Assembly: GCF_020379485.1 (NCBI RefSeq)
Contig: NC_063435.1
Span: forward strand, 620,001-684,000
Direction of reading: 5' to 3'
Source: Brassica napus
Taxonomy: Eukaryota > Streptophyta > Magnoliopsida > Brassicales > Brassicaceae
Length of the DNA: 64,000 nt
The notes beneath the pieces were generated by a model, which was given only the letters and a program-made list of their open reading frames with translations, ran no database searches and was not told the DNA's origin. The position numbers and the translations under genes are program-made. Shown here one piece after another: positions 40,732 through 51,553 of this stretch; the stretch's first letter is position 1; each line of letters begins with the position of its first letter.

Positions 40732-42900
40732 ATGCCTTCGTCGAAACCACTCCATCACCCTCTCTTCTCCTCCGCTAAATCTCACCGGAGAAAACTCCCA
40801 ATCCGCTGCTTCTGCCTCTTAATCGCCGCCATGTCCTCCATCCTCATCCTCCTCATCTCTCTCTTCCTCTTCGCCTCTCCATCTTCCTCCGCCGCTCAGA
40901 TCCGTCTCGCCTGCAAGGCCACTCGCTACCCAGACCAATGCCTCACTTCCCTATCCGAACCGGGCCGGGTCCCTCCGGATCCGAGCCCATCACAGATCAT
41001 CCACTCAGCGATCGCGGCCTCTTCCCAGGCCCTCGAGACGGCCCAATCGAAAGTGAAGTCTATCCTAGACTCCTCCGCAGGGAATCTAGACCGCACCAAC
41101 GCGGCGAACACGTGCCTCCAGCTGCTCTCTTACTCCGAGCAACGCACGCGATCGACGGATCAGGCCCTGACACGTGGCGAAATAAAAAACGCTCGCGCTT
41201 GGCTCAGCGCTGCGCTCGTGTACCAGTACGACACGTGGTCGGCGCTCAAGTACGTGAACGACACTAAACAAGTCGGCGAAACGATGTCGTTTCTCGACGG
41301 GCTTATCCACGTCACCAGCAACGCGCTGAGCATGATGGTGTCTTTCGATAACTTTGGAGACAACGTGGAGTCGTGGACTCCTCCGAGGACGGAGCGGGAC
41401 GGGTTTTGGGAGAAGACTGGGCCGGGCCTGGGCTCGGAGCCTAATTTGGGCTTCCCTTCCGGTTTAAAAGAAGACGTTACGGTTTGTAAAACCGGGAAAT
41501 GTGGTTACAAGACGGTTCAGGAGGCCGTTAACGCGGCGCCGGAAGATAACGGAGCGGTTAAGTTCGTTATAAAGATCAGCGAGGGAGTGTACGAGGAGAC
41601 CGTTAGAGTTCCGTTTGAGAAAAAAAACGTTGTTTTTATTGGAGACGGTATGGGCAAAACGGTCATTACGGGATCGTTGAACGCCGGTATGCCTGGGATC
41701 ACCACGTACAACACTGCCACTGTCGGTGAGTAAACTTAGTTTTAATGTTAAAGCAATTTTTTTTTCTTATTCCGACCCAAGCCAGGAATCTCTCTGGACC
41801 GAACCAACTTGTTTTTAAAACCGGACCGATCTAGGTTCAACTATGAATCGGTTATAGAGCTGGATTGGGTTTAATAAGTGGTACATGTAGTCGTTCGATT
41901 GAATATCAAAATTATTAAATTCGATAAAACCATTAAAAATATCAAAAATCCGCAAATCAACCATATAAAAAATACTAATTTATATTTTTATGTTTTATAT
42001 AATTTATATTTTAATTATTTATCATATTTACTAACACAACTTTTAAATTTATATATTAAAAATATATTAAACCAGGTTTGATCCGGTTAAACCATGACCA
42101 GATAATTATCCAGTTTAGTTTCTGGTCCGGTTTTAAAAACATTGGTAATATTAGTTTTGTGGTAAAGCTAACTTGTTACATGTTTGGTTTTATTGAGTTA
42201 CATGTTTGGTTTGATAGGAGTGGTAGGAGATGGGTTCATGGCACGTGATCTAACGTTCCAGAACACGGCCGGACCAGACGCTCACCAAGCTGTAGCCTTT
42301 AGATCCGACAGTGATTTTTCTCTGCTCGAGAACTGTGAGTTTCTTGGGAACCAAGACACACTCTACGCACATGGACTTCGTCAGTTCTACAAAAAATGTC
42401 GTATCCAAGGAAACGTTGACTTCATCTTCGGAAACTCAGCTTCTGTCTTCCAAGAATGCGAGATCCTAATCGCGCCGCGTCAGCTTAAACCCGAGAAGGG
42501 CGAGAAAAACGCCGTCACTGCTCAAGGAAGAGTGGACCCGTCACAGTCAACGGGGTTCGTGTTCTTGAACTGTTTGATAAACGGAACAGAGGAGTACATG
42601 AAGCTGTATAAAGCTAAGCCTAAGGTGCATAAGAACTACTTGGGGAGGCCTTGGAAAGAGTTCTCGAGGACTGTGTTTATAGGCTGTGATTTAGAGGCTT
42701 TGATTATTCCTGATGGGTGGTTACCGTGGACGGGGGAGTTTGCGCTCAAGACTCTGTATTATGGTGAATCTAAGAACACTGGTTCAGGATCTGATAGGTC
42801 GAAAAGGGTTTCATGGAGCAGTGAGATTCCAGACGAGCATGTTCGTGTGTACTCGGTGGCTAACTTTATTCAAGCCGATGAGTGGGCGTTGTCTGGTTGA
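40732..42900 (+). CDS. PME51: Pectin methylesterase with PMEI pro-domain (copy A)
   Basis: Two exons (40732-41725 and 42218-42900) encode 558 aa. A basic start and one hydrophobic segment (about residues 25-50) make a signal peptide or anchor. A PMEI-type inhibitor pro-domain follows (about 53-210; [11 protein letters not shown]). The esterase domain (about 245-545) shows [23 protein letters not shown] with the first catalytic Asp, VDFIFGNSA with the second Asp, and LGRPWKEFS with the Arg. The enzyme demethylesterifies cell-wall homogalacturonan. The position fits At5g09760. Its promoter, gene and downstream sequence are repeated in inverse orientation at 51130-53915. The short first Met-rich stretch ATGCCTTCG is used as start, as it is the first in frame. 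Confidence 0.93.
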
Positions 42901-43069
42901 ATCATGTTAAGACTAAAAAGTGTTATAAGAAGAAAACCTTCTCATTGTACTTTAGTTAAGATTAGTTAATATCAATTGAAAATTTCAGATCTTTAGGACT
43001 AATAATTGATGGTAAACCAAAAAAAAAATGTTTTGAACTTTGGGAGGAAACAGCTTTTTTTGCTTGTCA

Positions 43070-43310
43070 TTGAATGTAGCTATCAAAGTTTTAGCGTGTG
43101 TAGGGGTAAAATCATAAATGGGTATGGAGGAGAATCTCTAGTTGCAAGCACGGTAGCGTCTGATGCTTTTTTGCTTGACGTTAAAGCAAACTTTGTTTCT
43201 CTAAAGTTTTCAACGAAGTTTTCATCATCATCATCATTTCAATGTTTTGAGAGCTGGCCTTAAAAGTAAGAAGAGTGTAGGTAGCAAAAACAGGTAAAGG
43301 GCAGGTAAAA
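43070..43310 (+). other. Conserved downstream block of PME copy A
   Basis: This non-coding stretch matches, in reverse complement, about 51130-51385 downstream of PME copy B. Shared runs include AGCTATCAAAG, AATCATAAATG, GCGTCTGATGC, TTTTGCTTGACGTTAAA, AAGTTTTCAACGAAGT and GGTAAAGGGCAGGTAA. It may be 3' UTR or conserved regulatory DNA. A short ORF at 43006-43263 is not preserved in the other copy and is not called. Confidence 0.6.
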
Positions 43311-43659
43311 CCGTTTAGTTTTCAAAGTTAATTTAGACTTTAGCCTTTTAGGGGATCTTTCTAAGTGGTTCACCTAAAGACTTGTAAGTGGGGTAGGTGT
43401 CCATGCATTAGGCACATAATTCTATTGTTTTGGTTGATCATAGGGCCACACATTAAGAGATTAGTGGTCACAAACTCTAACCTACTCTTGTAGATAGAAG
43501 CTTTTACTGTTGGGCAAAGAAAAAGCTTCACTAGACCGGTGGATGCAATGCTACATTTTAAATGTTCAGAACTAATATAAAAGCTAACTTTAGTGTTTAC
43601 CTCTGTGAAAACATACTATGGCAAATAATGGATGACAGACAAAAATACATTACTCTGTG

Positions 43660-43970
43660 AAAACATACCATGGGTCCAGCGGCACTCGTTGTGGACCTTA
43701 TGGTCGTTGGGCTGTTGCTGGATTCGATTGCCTAAGCTCTTTCTCTCTGTCAATAAATCTGCCCAAAGTACATGACTACTAAGTTCACCAGTAATCATTT
43801 AGCAACCTTATTATCTTGTGTAAATGATTTACAGTAAATCATTAATGTAACAGAAGCAACAATGAAGAAGAAACACGTTTTATTCAATGTAGGCCATTGG
43901 AGCTGCATCACCAACTCGTTTGCGTGTACACAGCATTCTTGTGTATCCACCATCTCTATCTCTATAGCAA
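43660..43970 (-). pseudogene. Organellar ribosomal protein L17 remnant
   Basis: Two pieces on the minus strand match bacterial-type L17. The first, at about 43880-43967, reads [20 protein letters not shown] then YIE and a stop. The second, at about 43664-43758, reads RFIDREKELRQSNPA followed by an in-frame TAA, then PQRVPLDPW. Together they cover the L17 C-terminal part and tail; the start is missing. Arabidopsis At5g09770, an L17 gene, lies between PME51 and ATXR5, exactly as here. Two stops and the absent N-terminus show decay. Confidence 0.85.
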
Positions 43971-44650
43971 AATGGTATTTATCCCAATGACTACACAAAG
44001 CGCTTAGGCTATAACAGTTACAACGATGACTAAAGAACTGGAGAATTCACTTTTATCTGTATTGCTATGCCAATTCTATGAAAATATTGTAAAGAACCAG
44101 CTGCTCGCCTGGCTGCATCGAGTGAGCCTTAATTAAGTTTTTCTCACCTCAAGGCTCAACTCAAACGAACAAATCCTTAATATTGAGAGTGAGAAGAACT
44201 TAGTATGTTTCAAAATCCACATCTTATGAACAGTATATAGCACACAATTACATTTTTAGTTCAATTTGTTTATATAAGGTGATGACTGCGTTACTACCAA
44301 TCATTCATAAGTGACAATATTTATTTTTTCTTTTCTTTAGTTGCTCATTTTGTTAACCAATATAAATGATAAACTCATAGGAGTGAGTATAAACTAAATA
44401 AATCTTATTTGGCACAGGTCTATAACAACATAGAAAATAAGTTTAAAATTTTCATTTTTGAAACCAAACAAAAGTTCTGCCAAAGAAGTTGTAATTAGTC
44501 TATCACTAACTTCACACTTGAAAATAATTAACCTCTCCAATGGCCATACATTAGATCTATACCCTTTTTAACTGGCCGGTAAATTGCATCAAAATAAAAT
44601 AAAAAAACTATTGATCCAGAGACTCTAGTCAAACTGTCTGAACTGAATGA

Positions 44651-46655
44651 TCATAGGAAGTGATGAGTAGGATACGCATGTTCATAACCATTGTAGTCAT
44701 AGTAAAGCCTTTCCCCTTTCGAGATATCCCTTGTAGCCACTATAAGAACTCGAACCTCTCCATTTATGCTATACCTCACGCATTTACAGTTCTGCATCTT
44801 CTTACCATACCTGCAACCATCAGTAAAAGGTTGTATAAACTTTTATCAAAAAAAAAAAAAGAAGAAAAAACCTAAAAAGATATTGCTTACCTATTGTGAT
44901 TGTTGATGCCACTGACGAAGCGAGATATGTTTCCATACTTGTCAGGGCAAATAACAAGAGACTTCGATGGATCTTCACACAAAAGGAGGGTCATGATGCT
45001 GTCACAATCGTCTTTTGCTCGGTTCTTTAAGTAATCAACATCTCCTGCGTATTCAGCTATCAATGTGAGGTCCTTTATTGGACCATCTGCTTCAACTGTG
45101 AAACTGTAAAAAAAAAAAAACAATGTTTATAAATCTTTAAGGGAAGATTTGATCGAATGAATCTGTTAGTACCCTTGAAACTGATCTTCTACGACAACAA
45201 GAGGAGGGTACCCTCCTACTCGATGCATAGCTCGACATTGTTCCAGTGTCTCAATATCTTCCTTGGAAAGCACCTGCACCCCACCAATCTCGAACATGGA
45301 CTGATTAGCGGACCGAGGAGCCATCCCGGGGATGTAAGTCAACTCGTTGCTGTATTTCATTTTCAAGGTTGTTAAAGCGGATGCAAGTGTTCTCAGTTGT
45401 GCATCTCTCTGATTAGGATCTTTTGATGGTACAAAAGGTAATAGTCTTCTCCTTCTCTTCGTCAGAGTCAAAGGGCGAGATTTTCTCTTGTGCTTTATTG
45501 TCTCTTCTTAAAAAAAACAATAAATAAAGCCATTAAAAACGAATATTTGATCAACTTCAAAACACATTAATATTCGGTTTAATCAATGAAGTAGCTAGTT
45601 CTTATCAATGCTTTATTAACCCTAAACCTTGCGATCTTTATATTCATTATACTGACATACTGTTAATCATGTGAAGCATCTCTTCAGTTTTATCAAAGCT
45701 AAGATATTTATCAATGTTCTAAAAATCGATAGGCTGTGGTTAGACGTCTGGTACACATTTACTGTTTAGAAAGGGAGCCTAAACCGATTTTTTAAGGCCT
45801 AGATCACTTTTTCGTTTGATCTGAAACATCGTTTCGTTTAGACTCGATTTGCCGCGCCTAAAACCAATTTTTATAAGACTACACAACGATGATGATCAAA
45901 ACTGATTATTGTTTAGATGGACGCCTAAACCGATTTTTTGAACGTCTAGAACATTTTTAAAAAAATCGGGCTGGAATAATCGTTTCGTCTAGACCCGATT
46001 TCCCGATTTTCGGGCCTAAACCAATTTTTAGAACAGTACGCAACAAAAGATGATCAAAACCGTACCTTGACTCAACTCTGGTTTCTCTGTTACATCGAAT
46101 TTCTCAATCCGGAAGAAATGCATAATCTTCCGCTGAGATAAACCTAAACACATCATCACCCCCACAAACAGTTGAATACAAGAACACACGAAAGCTCGTA
46201 ACTTTTTTTTTTTTTGCTTAAAATAAAGTTCGTAACTTTGACAAAAAGAAAAAAGAAAAAGAACACATACATCTTACAGGTAACGGGTCGGAACAATCGA
46301 CACAAAGCCATTGTCCGATAGGGACACGGACCACGATCGGTCTAAGGCATCGCATATGAAACCCTCTGTCGCATATGTCGCAGAGAAGAAGCTCGTCGCC
46401 TCTCTCTCCCGACCCGCATTTCTCGCAGGCCACGTCACCGTAGCGGTCGACGACGTCGCCGGAGGTGACGGTGACGTCACCACCGTCTTGTGCTTGATCA
46501 ACGACGGGCGCGGTTATGGCCATTATCTCGGCGATTGATCTCATCTTCCTCGGTGGAGATTCGGAGGAGGGCCATCTCCGTGGAGCCTCGGTTCTTCGCG
46601 TCGAGGTGGGAGATGAAGCAGCGGAGGAGGAGGAGGTGGCGTTCCACGTGGCCAT
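44651..46655 (-). CDS. ATXR5: PHD-SET histone H3K27 monomethyltransferase
   Basis: Five exons (46278-46655, 46066-46132, 45173-45506, 44891-45103, 44651-44810) encode 383 aa. The N-terminus MATWNATSSSS is Ser/Pro/Arg-rich. A PHD finger (about residues 75-125) has CEKCGSGERGDELLLCDICD, then H and WLCVDC. A PIP-box-like KKIMHFFRI follows. The SET domain has YAGDVDYLK, CPDKYGNISRFVSGINNHN (the RFxNxxNH core), NCKCVRY and DISKGERLYYDYNGYE. The enzyme monomethylates H3K27 during DNA replication and restrains heterochromatin over-replication in Arabidopsis. MATWNA is chosen over an upstream in-frame Met at 46712 because it matches the recalled Arabidopsis protein (379 aa). Confidence 0.94.
45727..46060. 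repeat. Imperfect tandem repeat in ATXR5 intron 2
   Basis: Two units of about 160-170 bp share CGCCTAAACCGATTTTTT-like, CGTTTCGTCTAGACCCGATT-like and CCTAAACCAATTTTTA-like blocks. Related sequence is common in crucifer genomes, so this is likely an old mobile-element fragment. Confidence 0.55.
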
Positions 46656-48702
46656 GATGGGTCTCAAGAACGAAGAGACGCCGGAGAATGGGATTTGATT
46701 GGTCCGCGTCACCTGGAGTGTAATTTTTGGGTTCTTCTCCCCCTTTGTTGTATTTGTTACTGTCCAAAAAAGTTCAGAGATGGTAAGAAATCAGAATTTA
46801 CAATTATTAAATGTTTTTGACTATTAAAAGTAGAGAGTATACTACTGACATGGTAAAAGACAAAAATTGAAAGATTTTATTGGCTACTGCGTAGATAATA
46901 TACTTTCATTTATGGAAGGATATAAAATGTAATTCATTGTTGTTGAAAAAAATGTAATCCATATACAAAGTTTAAGAAACAAATTTGGAATGATATTTTT
47001 AGAGCATTACTCTTTTATTTGAATGTTTTATCTCTTAAATAAGCTTATATAGATATTGTACAAAAAAAATTAAATATATTTAGGGGGTTTTAGTGAGAAT
47101 TCGATTTATAATGATTGTTAGAATTTTTTAGAATTTTGTACTGTCGGTTTATAGATTCTCAAATTTTTACTAAATTCTAACGTTATTGGTTTGATGATTT
47201 TATAATTTTATACATTTTTTTGTTATTCAAAAAGTTTGGATGTTAATGATTTTATAAATATATTGACATTAATATTATCGGAAGTTGTATTCTTGTTAAA
47301 CAAGATTTTTGAGAATGCTACATATATCCTAAGATTTTTAAAATCATTGTACTGATTTATTTGCATAAATTTCACAATATACAGAATTCTCTTCAACAAA
47401 TTCTTTATAAATCTAATTTCCACTAACACCCTTTTAGTGATTCTAAATGAACATATATTGGTTACTATCCTTAAAAAAAAATACAAGTATCCAATGGCAT
47501 AAACAACTTTGTAAAATTATCTATATTGATTATCATTGGTTTTTCAGAATTGAAAAAAGGTTAGAAATCAAAGGAAAAAAATAGTCTTTCAAATGAGAAA
47601 ATTCAATCAATTTTTTGAGATCTTTATTTACCATGCATATAAAGTTATTCAATGATAAAAAAATGAAATATTAACTTTTTTGTTAGGGAAATTTCATTGA
47701 GTCTCTACCGATAACAATATCCTAATTCTTATAAATTATCGGCGAGGAATATGGAAAATGAAAAATGAGAACATGACTCTACAGTGCAACATTTAATTTA
47801 CATGTGCTAAGAGAATGCATTTGAAAGGTGCAGCTTGATGGGAGAACTTTCAGCTATACTCTGAGTAGCAAAGTAGCTTGAACATATATCTTGGGCTCAT
47901 GTCTTGATGTATCACACGTTATCATTACTTTTGATGTATAAGGCTTGATCATGATAGGTGTTGTGACTCGACCACCAGCTTAGCAATCTTTCAGGAACCA
48001 TTTTGAATTTTGAGTTCTTTAACTTATATATCTGATAGGAAAACAGACTAATATACCCCCATAACTTATAAGCCATGCATGGAAACAAATAAGAAAAATT
48101 GTTCTTAAAAAAAACAAATAAGATAACTTAATTAAAGACAGCTAATAAGAAGTCTTACTCCTTGTTTTGGGTCATATAAAGAGCTATAAATTAATCTTCT
48201 TCATCTTCAATCAGTAGTCTTCCCAAATGGAGGACCAATTATAAAAATACTAGTACATGACTTCATTAAAAGTATACTATGATTTGTATTCTCCTCGTTC
48301 CAATATCCCTAATAGTATATTGTTTAGATTAATAGTATAAGCTTTATTACTTAACGACCAGTAGTAATCCATGATTCCTTGACAAAAAAAAAGTAATCCA
48401 TGATTAATTTGGAATCTTTGGACGTAGGTGCCGTGGGTTCCTTAAACATAAAAACATAGGAATATAGCCATATATAAGTCAACATCTTCCAGTCACCATC
48501 CTCTCTATCTCTCTTCTTGATGCGCCCATATTTTTTGCTATTAACAATTCATAATCTCCACTTTTTCATTCCATCACCTTCAACAGAAACACCCTTTTAA
48601 AATATTATATAATTCCACCCAAAAAGCTTTCAACTAAGGAATATTTCCTCCTCCTTCTCGCTCTCATTTTCTCTCATCGGCTCCAACCTTTTAATTTATC
48701 AA
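46656..48702. other. Intergenic, no gene seen
   Basis: AT-rich DNA. The expected neighbour PUB28 (U-box E3 ligase) is not found here. The last 250 bases before 48703 are pyrimidine-rich and may hold the IDL3 promoter and leader. Confidence 0.55.
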
Positions 48703-48972
48703 ATGTTTTCTCAAAATCGCAGAACATCAAGAATCAACCAACTCATGAAAACAATCCTTATTCTTGGTCTTCTTCTTATCCCTTCTAGTTGCTGCAATGG
48801 AGCAGGAACCACGAACGTATTCAGCACGAGTTCACCACCCAAAGTACAAGACCACAGAAGTGTACAGTATTGGTGGTTCTTGCCACATCGTTTCCCGGTT
48901 CCAGGTTCTGGTCCTTCCAGAAGACACAATGACATCGGTTTAAGTACTACTAGTACTCGATCTTCTCCTTGA
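48703..48972 (+). CDS. IDL3: IDA-like secreted peptide precursor
   Basis: The 89-aa ORF has a hydrophobic secretion signal (MKTILILGLLLIPSSCCNG, from the second Met at 48745) and near the C-terminus the motif FPVPGSGPSRRHND. This matches the EPIP/IDA peptide core (PxPxSGPSxRHN) cut from the precursor and sensed by HAESA-type receptor kinases in abscission and related cell separation. Either Met (48703 or 48745) is possible; the first leaves a basic tail ahead of the signal. It lies between ATXR5 and the presumed ACT7 leader, as At5g09805 does. There is no intron, as usual in the family. Confidence 0.9.
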   Translation: MFSQNRRTSRINQLMKTILILGLLLIPSSCCNGAGTTNVFSTSSPPKVQDHRSVQYWWFLPHRFPVPGSGPSRRHNDIGLSTTSTRSSP

Positions 48973-50148
48973 AGGTCAAATGATTTTAATAAATCAATCT
49001 CCCTTTTTTTGTTTTTGTAAGTTTTTGGTTTAAACTGATGAAAATGGGATTTTTTAATTTGATTTATTTGTAGGAAATGCTTTGGATACATCAACTTTTT
49101 ATTTTTAATACTGGAACTTGTTAGATCCATTGAATATTTTACACGTGCTTAATTGTAAATGAGGAGGGGAGAGATGAGGATCTTTTTGTAGTTAAACAAT
49201 TACTGTTCCTTTTGATTTTCCGATAAATGAAAGTTCAATTTTAAATTTCATACGACTCCTGTTGTTTTCTAATCGTGGATTAATCCGGATTGATGACTGG
49301 TGGTGATACTGTATCAATACTAGTGATAGTTATTACAAGTTACATTTAATACAAGTTCCATTTGTGTCGGGTTTACGGACGGGCAAAACTGTTTGTTGTA
49401 ACACATAGACTTGAAATTTTTTTTGTTCGAATCAAACTTGTAGCCCGAACCAAAAAAAGAAAAAAAAGGCTACAACGTACACTTAACTCGTTTGGTAGAA
49501 TAGTTCTTTTATTTCATCCCGACTGATGGTTTTAATTACTTAATGTGGTAGTTTTTCTTCTTGCGTAAAACATAAGTTAGAATCACTTTCAACTGTGTAT
49601 CATATGTAGATGGTGCATAAGCCGGAAATGCCATACACGCGTGGAAGCATTTATTGAAGACGTTTCTTTCACGGTTTCTTAGCCATGTGAAAATAGTTGG
49701 TTGAATGACTAAGAATTAAAAGGAATTATGGTTTATTGCAGGAACCAGGATAAGAATCAAGAAGAAACTTATTGAAGGAGCATGGCCCAGCAAACAAGCA
49801 AGAATAAATCGGTTTCATTGAAGGAAATGAGCAAACAAGCTTTGTGGATGTAGCAAGATAAAATCTTGTAATTACTTGGATATCTCAGTAACTTGCATAG
49901 ATCTATACAGAATAGTCTAGGGAAATGGTACTTCAGATTGCTTGACTTGAACCGTGTTAATGGTAGAGAAGTGAACTGGTCAAAACATGAACAATTAAAT
50001 CAGACAAGTGCTTGACTGGAGTTAATAAAATTAATAAATTAGTAACTAGAAAATTTTATTCAATATATGAAATGAATATATGAAACAACTTAAACAAATT
50101 TTAAAACTTAAAACGACACTTAATATGAATCATAATGAATATTAATCT
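48973..50148. other. Intergenic, no gene seen
   Basis: AT-rich sequence after IDL3 with its 3' UTR. No coding or terminal-repeat signal is recognised. Confidence 0.55.
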
Positions 50149-50500
50149 ATTATGACTTAAGTTCTAAATGGTAATATTGCAGAATAACTACAGTGCAATT
50201 CTAATAATAACAAAAACATATATATGCATAGATATATCGATTTTTTTTACTATTATCTGATGTGCGGTGTGGTTTTGTCCGTTACGTTTTGAAATAATTA
50301 ATGAACCAATATGTATATATATGTATATATGTATATACATATTGGTTCATTAATTATTTCAAAACGTTACGGACAAAACCACACCGCACATCAGATAATA
50401 ATAAAAAATCGATATATCTATGTATTTATATGTTTTTGCTGTTATTAAAATTGCACCGTAGTTATTTTGCAATGTTACCATTTATAAACTAAATCATAAT
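50149..50500. mobile_element. Foldback (long inverted repeat) element
   Basis: Arms of about 160 bp (50149-50313 and 50336-50500) are reverse complements with few mismatches, separated by a short TATATATG-rich centre. The inner ~75 bp, including TGATGTGCGGTGTGG and AATAATTAATGAACCAATAT, are near perfect; the outer parts show scattered differences. The ends read ATTATGA(C/T)TTA. There is no coding capacity. It would form a strong hairpin RNA if transcribed. Confidence 0.85.
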
Positions 50501-50786
50501 AAAGCTCATTTTCCAATCTTCCATTTACCATATATGGAAATAGCGGAATTCGAGAACCTTCACTGGCAAGGCTTCTCATGTCTCAGTTGTTCAAAAACAA
50601 CAGCCGTGGATAGGCAGGTTAGAGATAGCCTGCTCTCCATACCGCCATCTCCAAGATACCGAATTATAATGTGGAAAATGTTTCTCCTTTCTCTCAAAAC
50701 AATGTTCTTTATGCATCATCCATTAGTTGCCATAATATGTTTTTACAGAGGTAAACAATAAAGTTAGCTTTTTTGTTGGTTTTTAA

Positions 50787-51048
50787 GAGCATCTACAACC
50801 ATGGCTTTAGCAGGGATTCTAAATTTTTAAAGAAAAAGAAAAAAAAATTAGGAGAAAAAATGGAGAATAAAATCTTATATCAAGATTTTTTAGAACTTCA
50901 CTATATTTCCACATAACATTTGTAACTTATACATTAGTTGGATTTTTATTTTACAATTAACTTTTAATTCTCTAATTATATTTTACTAAAATATTAATAT
51001 TTTTTCAATTTTAGAAATTTTTTGGTGTTCTTATTGTTGGAAGTGCTC
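50787..51048. mobile_element. Tourist-like MITE (Harbinger family)
   Basis: The 262-bp element has ends GAGCATCTACAACCATGG (left) and GAGCACTTCCAACAA (read inward from the right) and a clean TAA target duplication at 50784-50786 and 51049-51051. The interior is AT-rich. The end sequence resembles the Harbinger element in MRS2-7 (GAGCATCCACAATGG). Confidence 0.8.
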
Positions 51049-51553
51049 TAAGAGCATGATGAATAGTGGTCTAACAGGCTAAAACCCAAATTGGTCTTAC
51101 AATTGAAACCTACTCTTCTTTGATAATGGTCTATTACCTGCCCTTTACCAGTTTTTGCAACCTCCAGCATCCTCTTGACTTTTTACAGCCAACTCTCATT
51201 GAAATGATGTTGATGATGATGTCTACTTCGTTGAAAACTTTTGGGAATTTGGTTTTCTTACAACAACAAACTCTGTTTTAACGTCAAGCAAAAGGCATCA
51301 GACGCTTCCCAGCTCACAAGCAGAGACTTTACTCCATACTCATTTATGATTATATCCCCAATACGCTAAACCTTTGATAGCTAAATACAAGTATATGCAC
51401 CTACAAAATTCAGTTTAGATGTTCTAAACTTTCAATTAATATAAACTAACATGAATACAAAGTTTTATATTTTTGGGTCGTGTTATAAATGTTCTCAACT
51501 AAAGTACAATGGTTAAACTTCTTTTAAAGCCTTTCCTTTATTCCTGACTCGAT

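Noticed and set aside
40938..41310. Antisense and alternate-frame ORFs over PME copy A exon 1
   Set aside because: They mirror the GC-rich PMEI-domain coding sequence and have no independent support.
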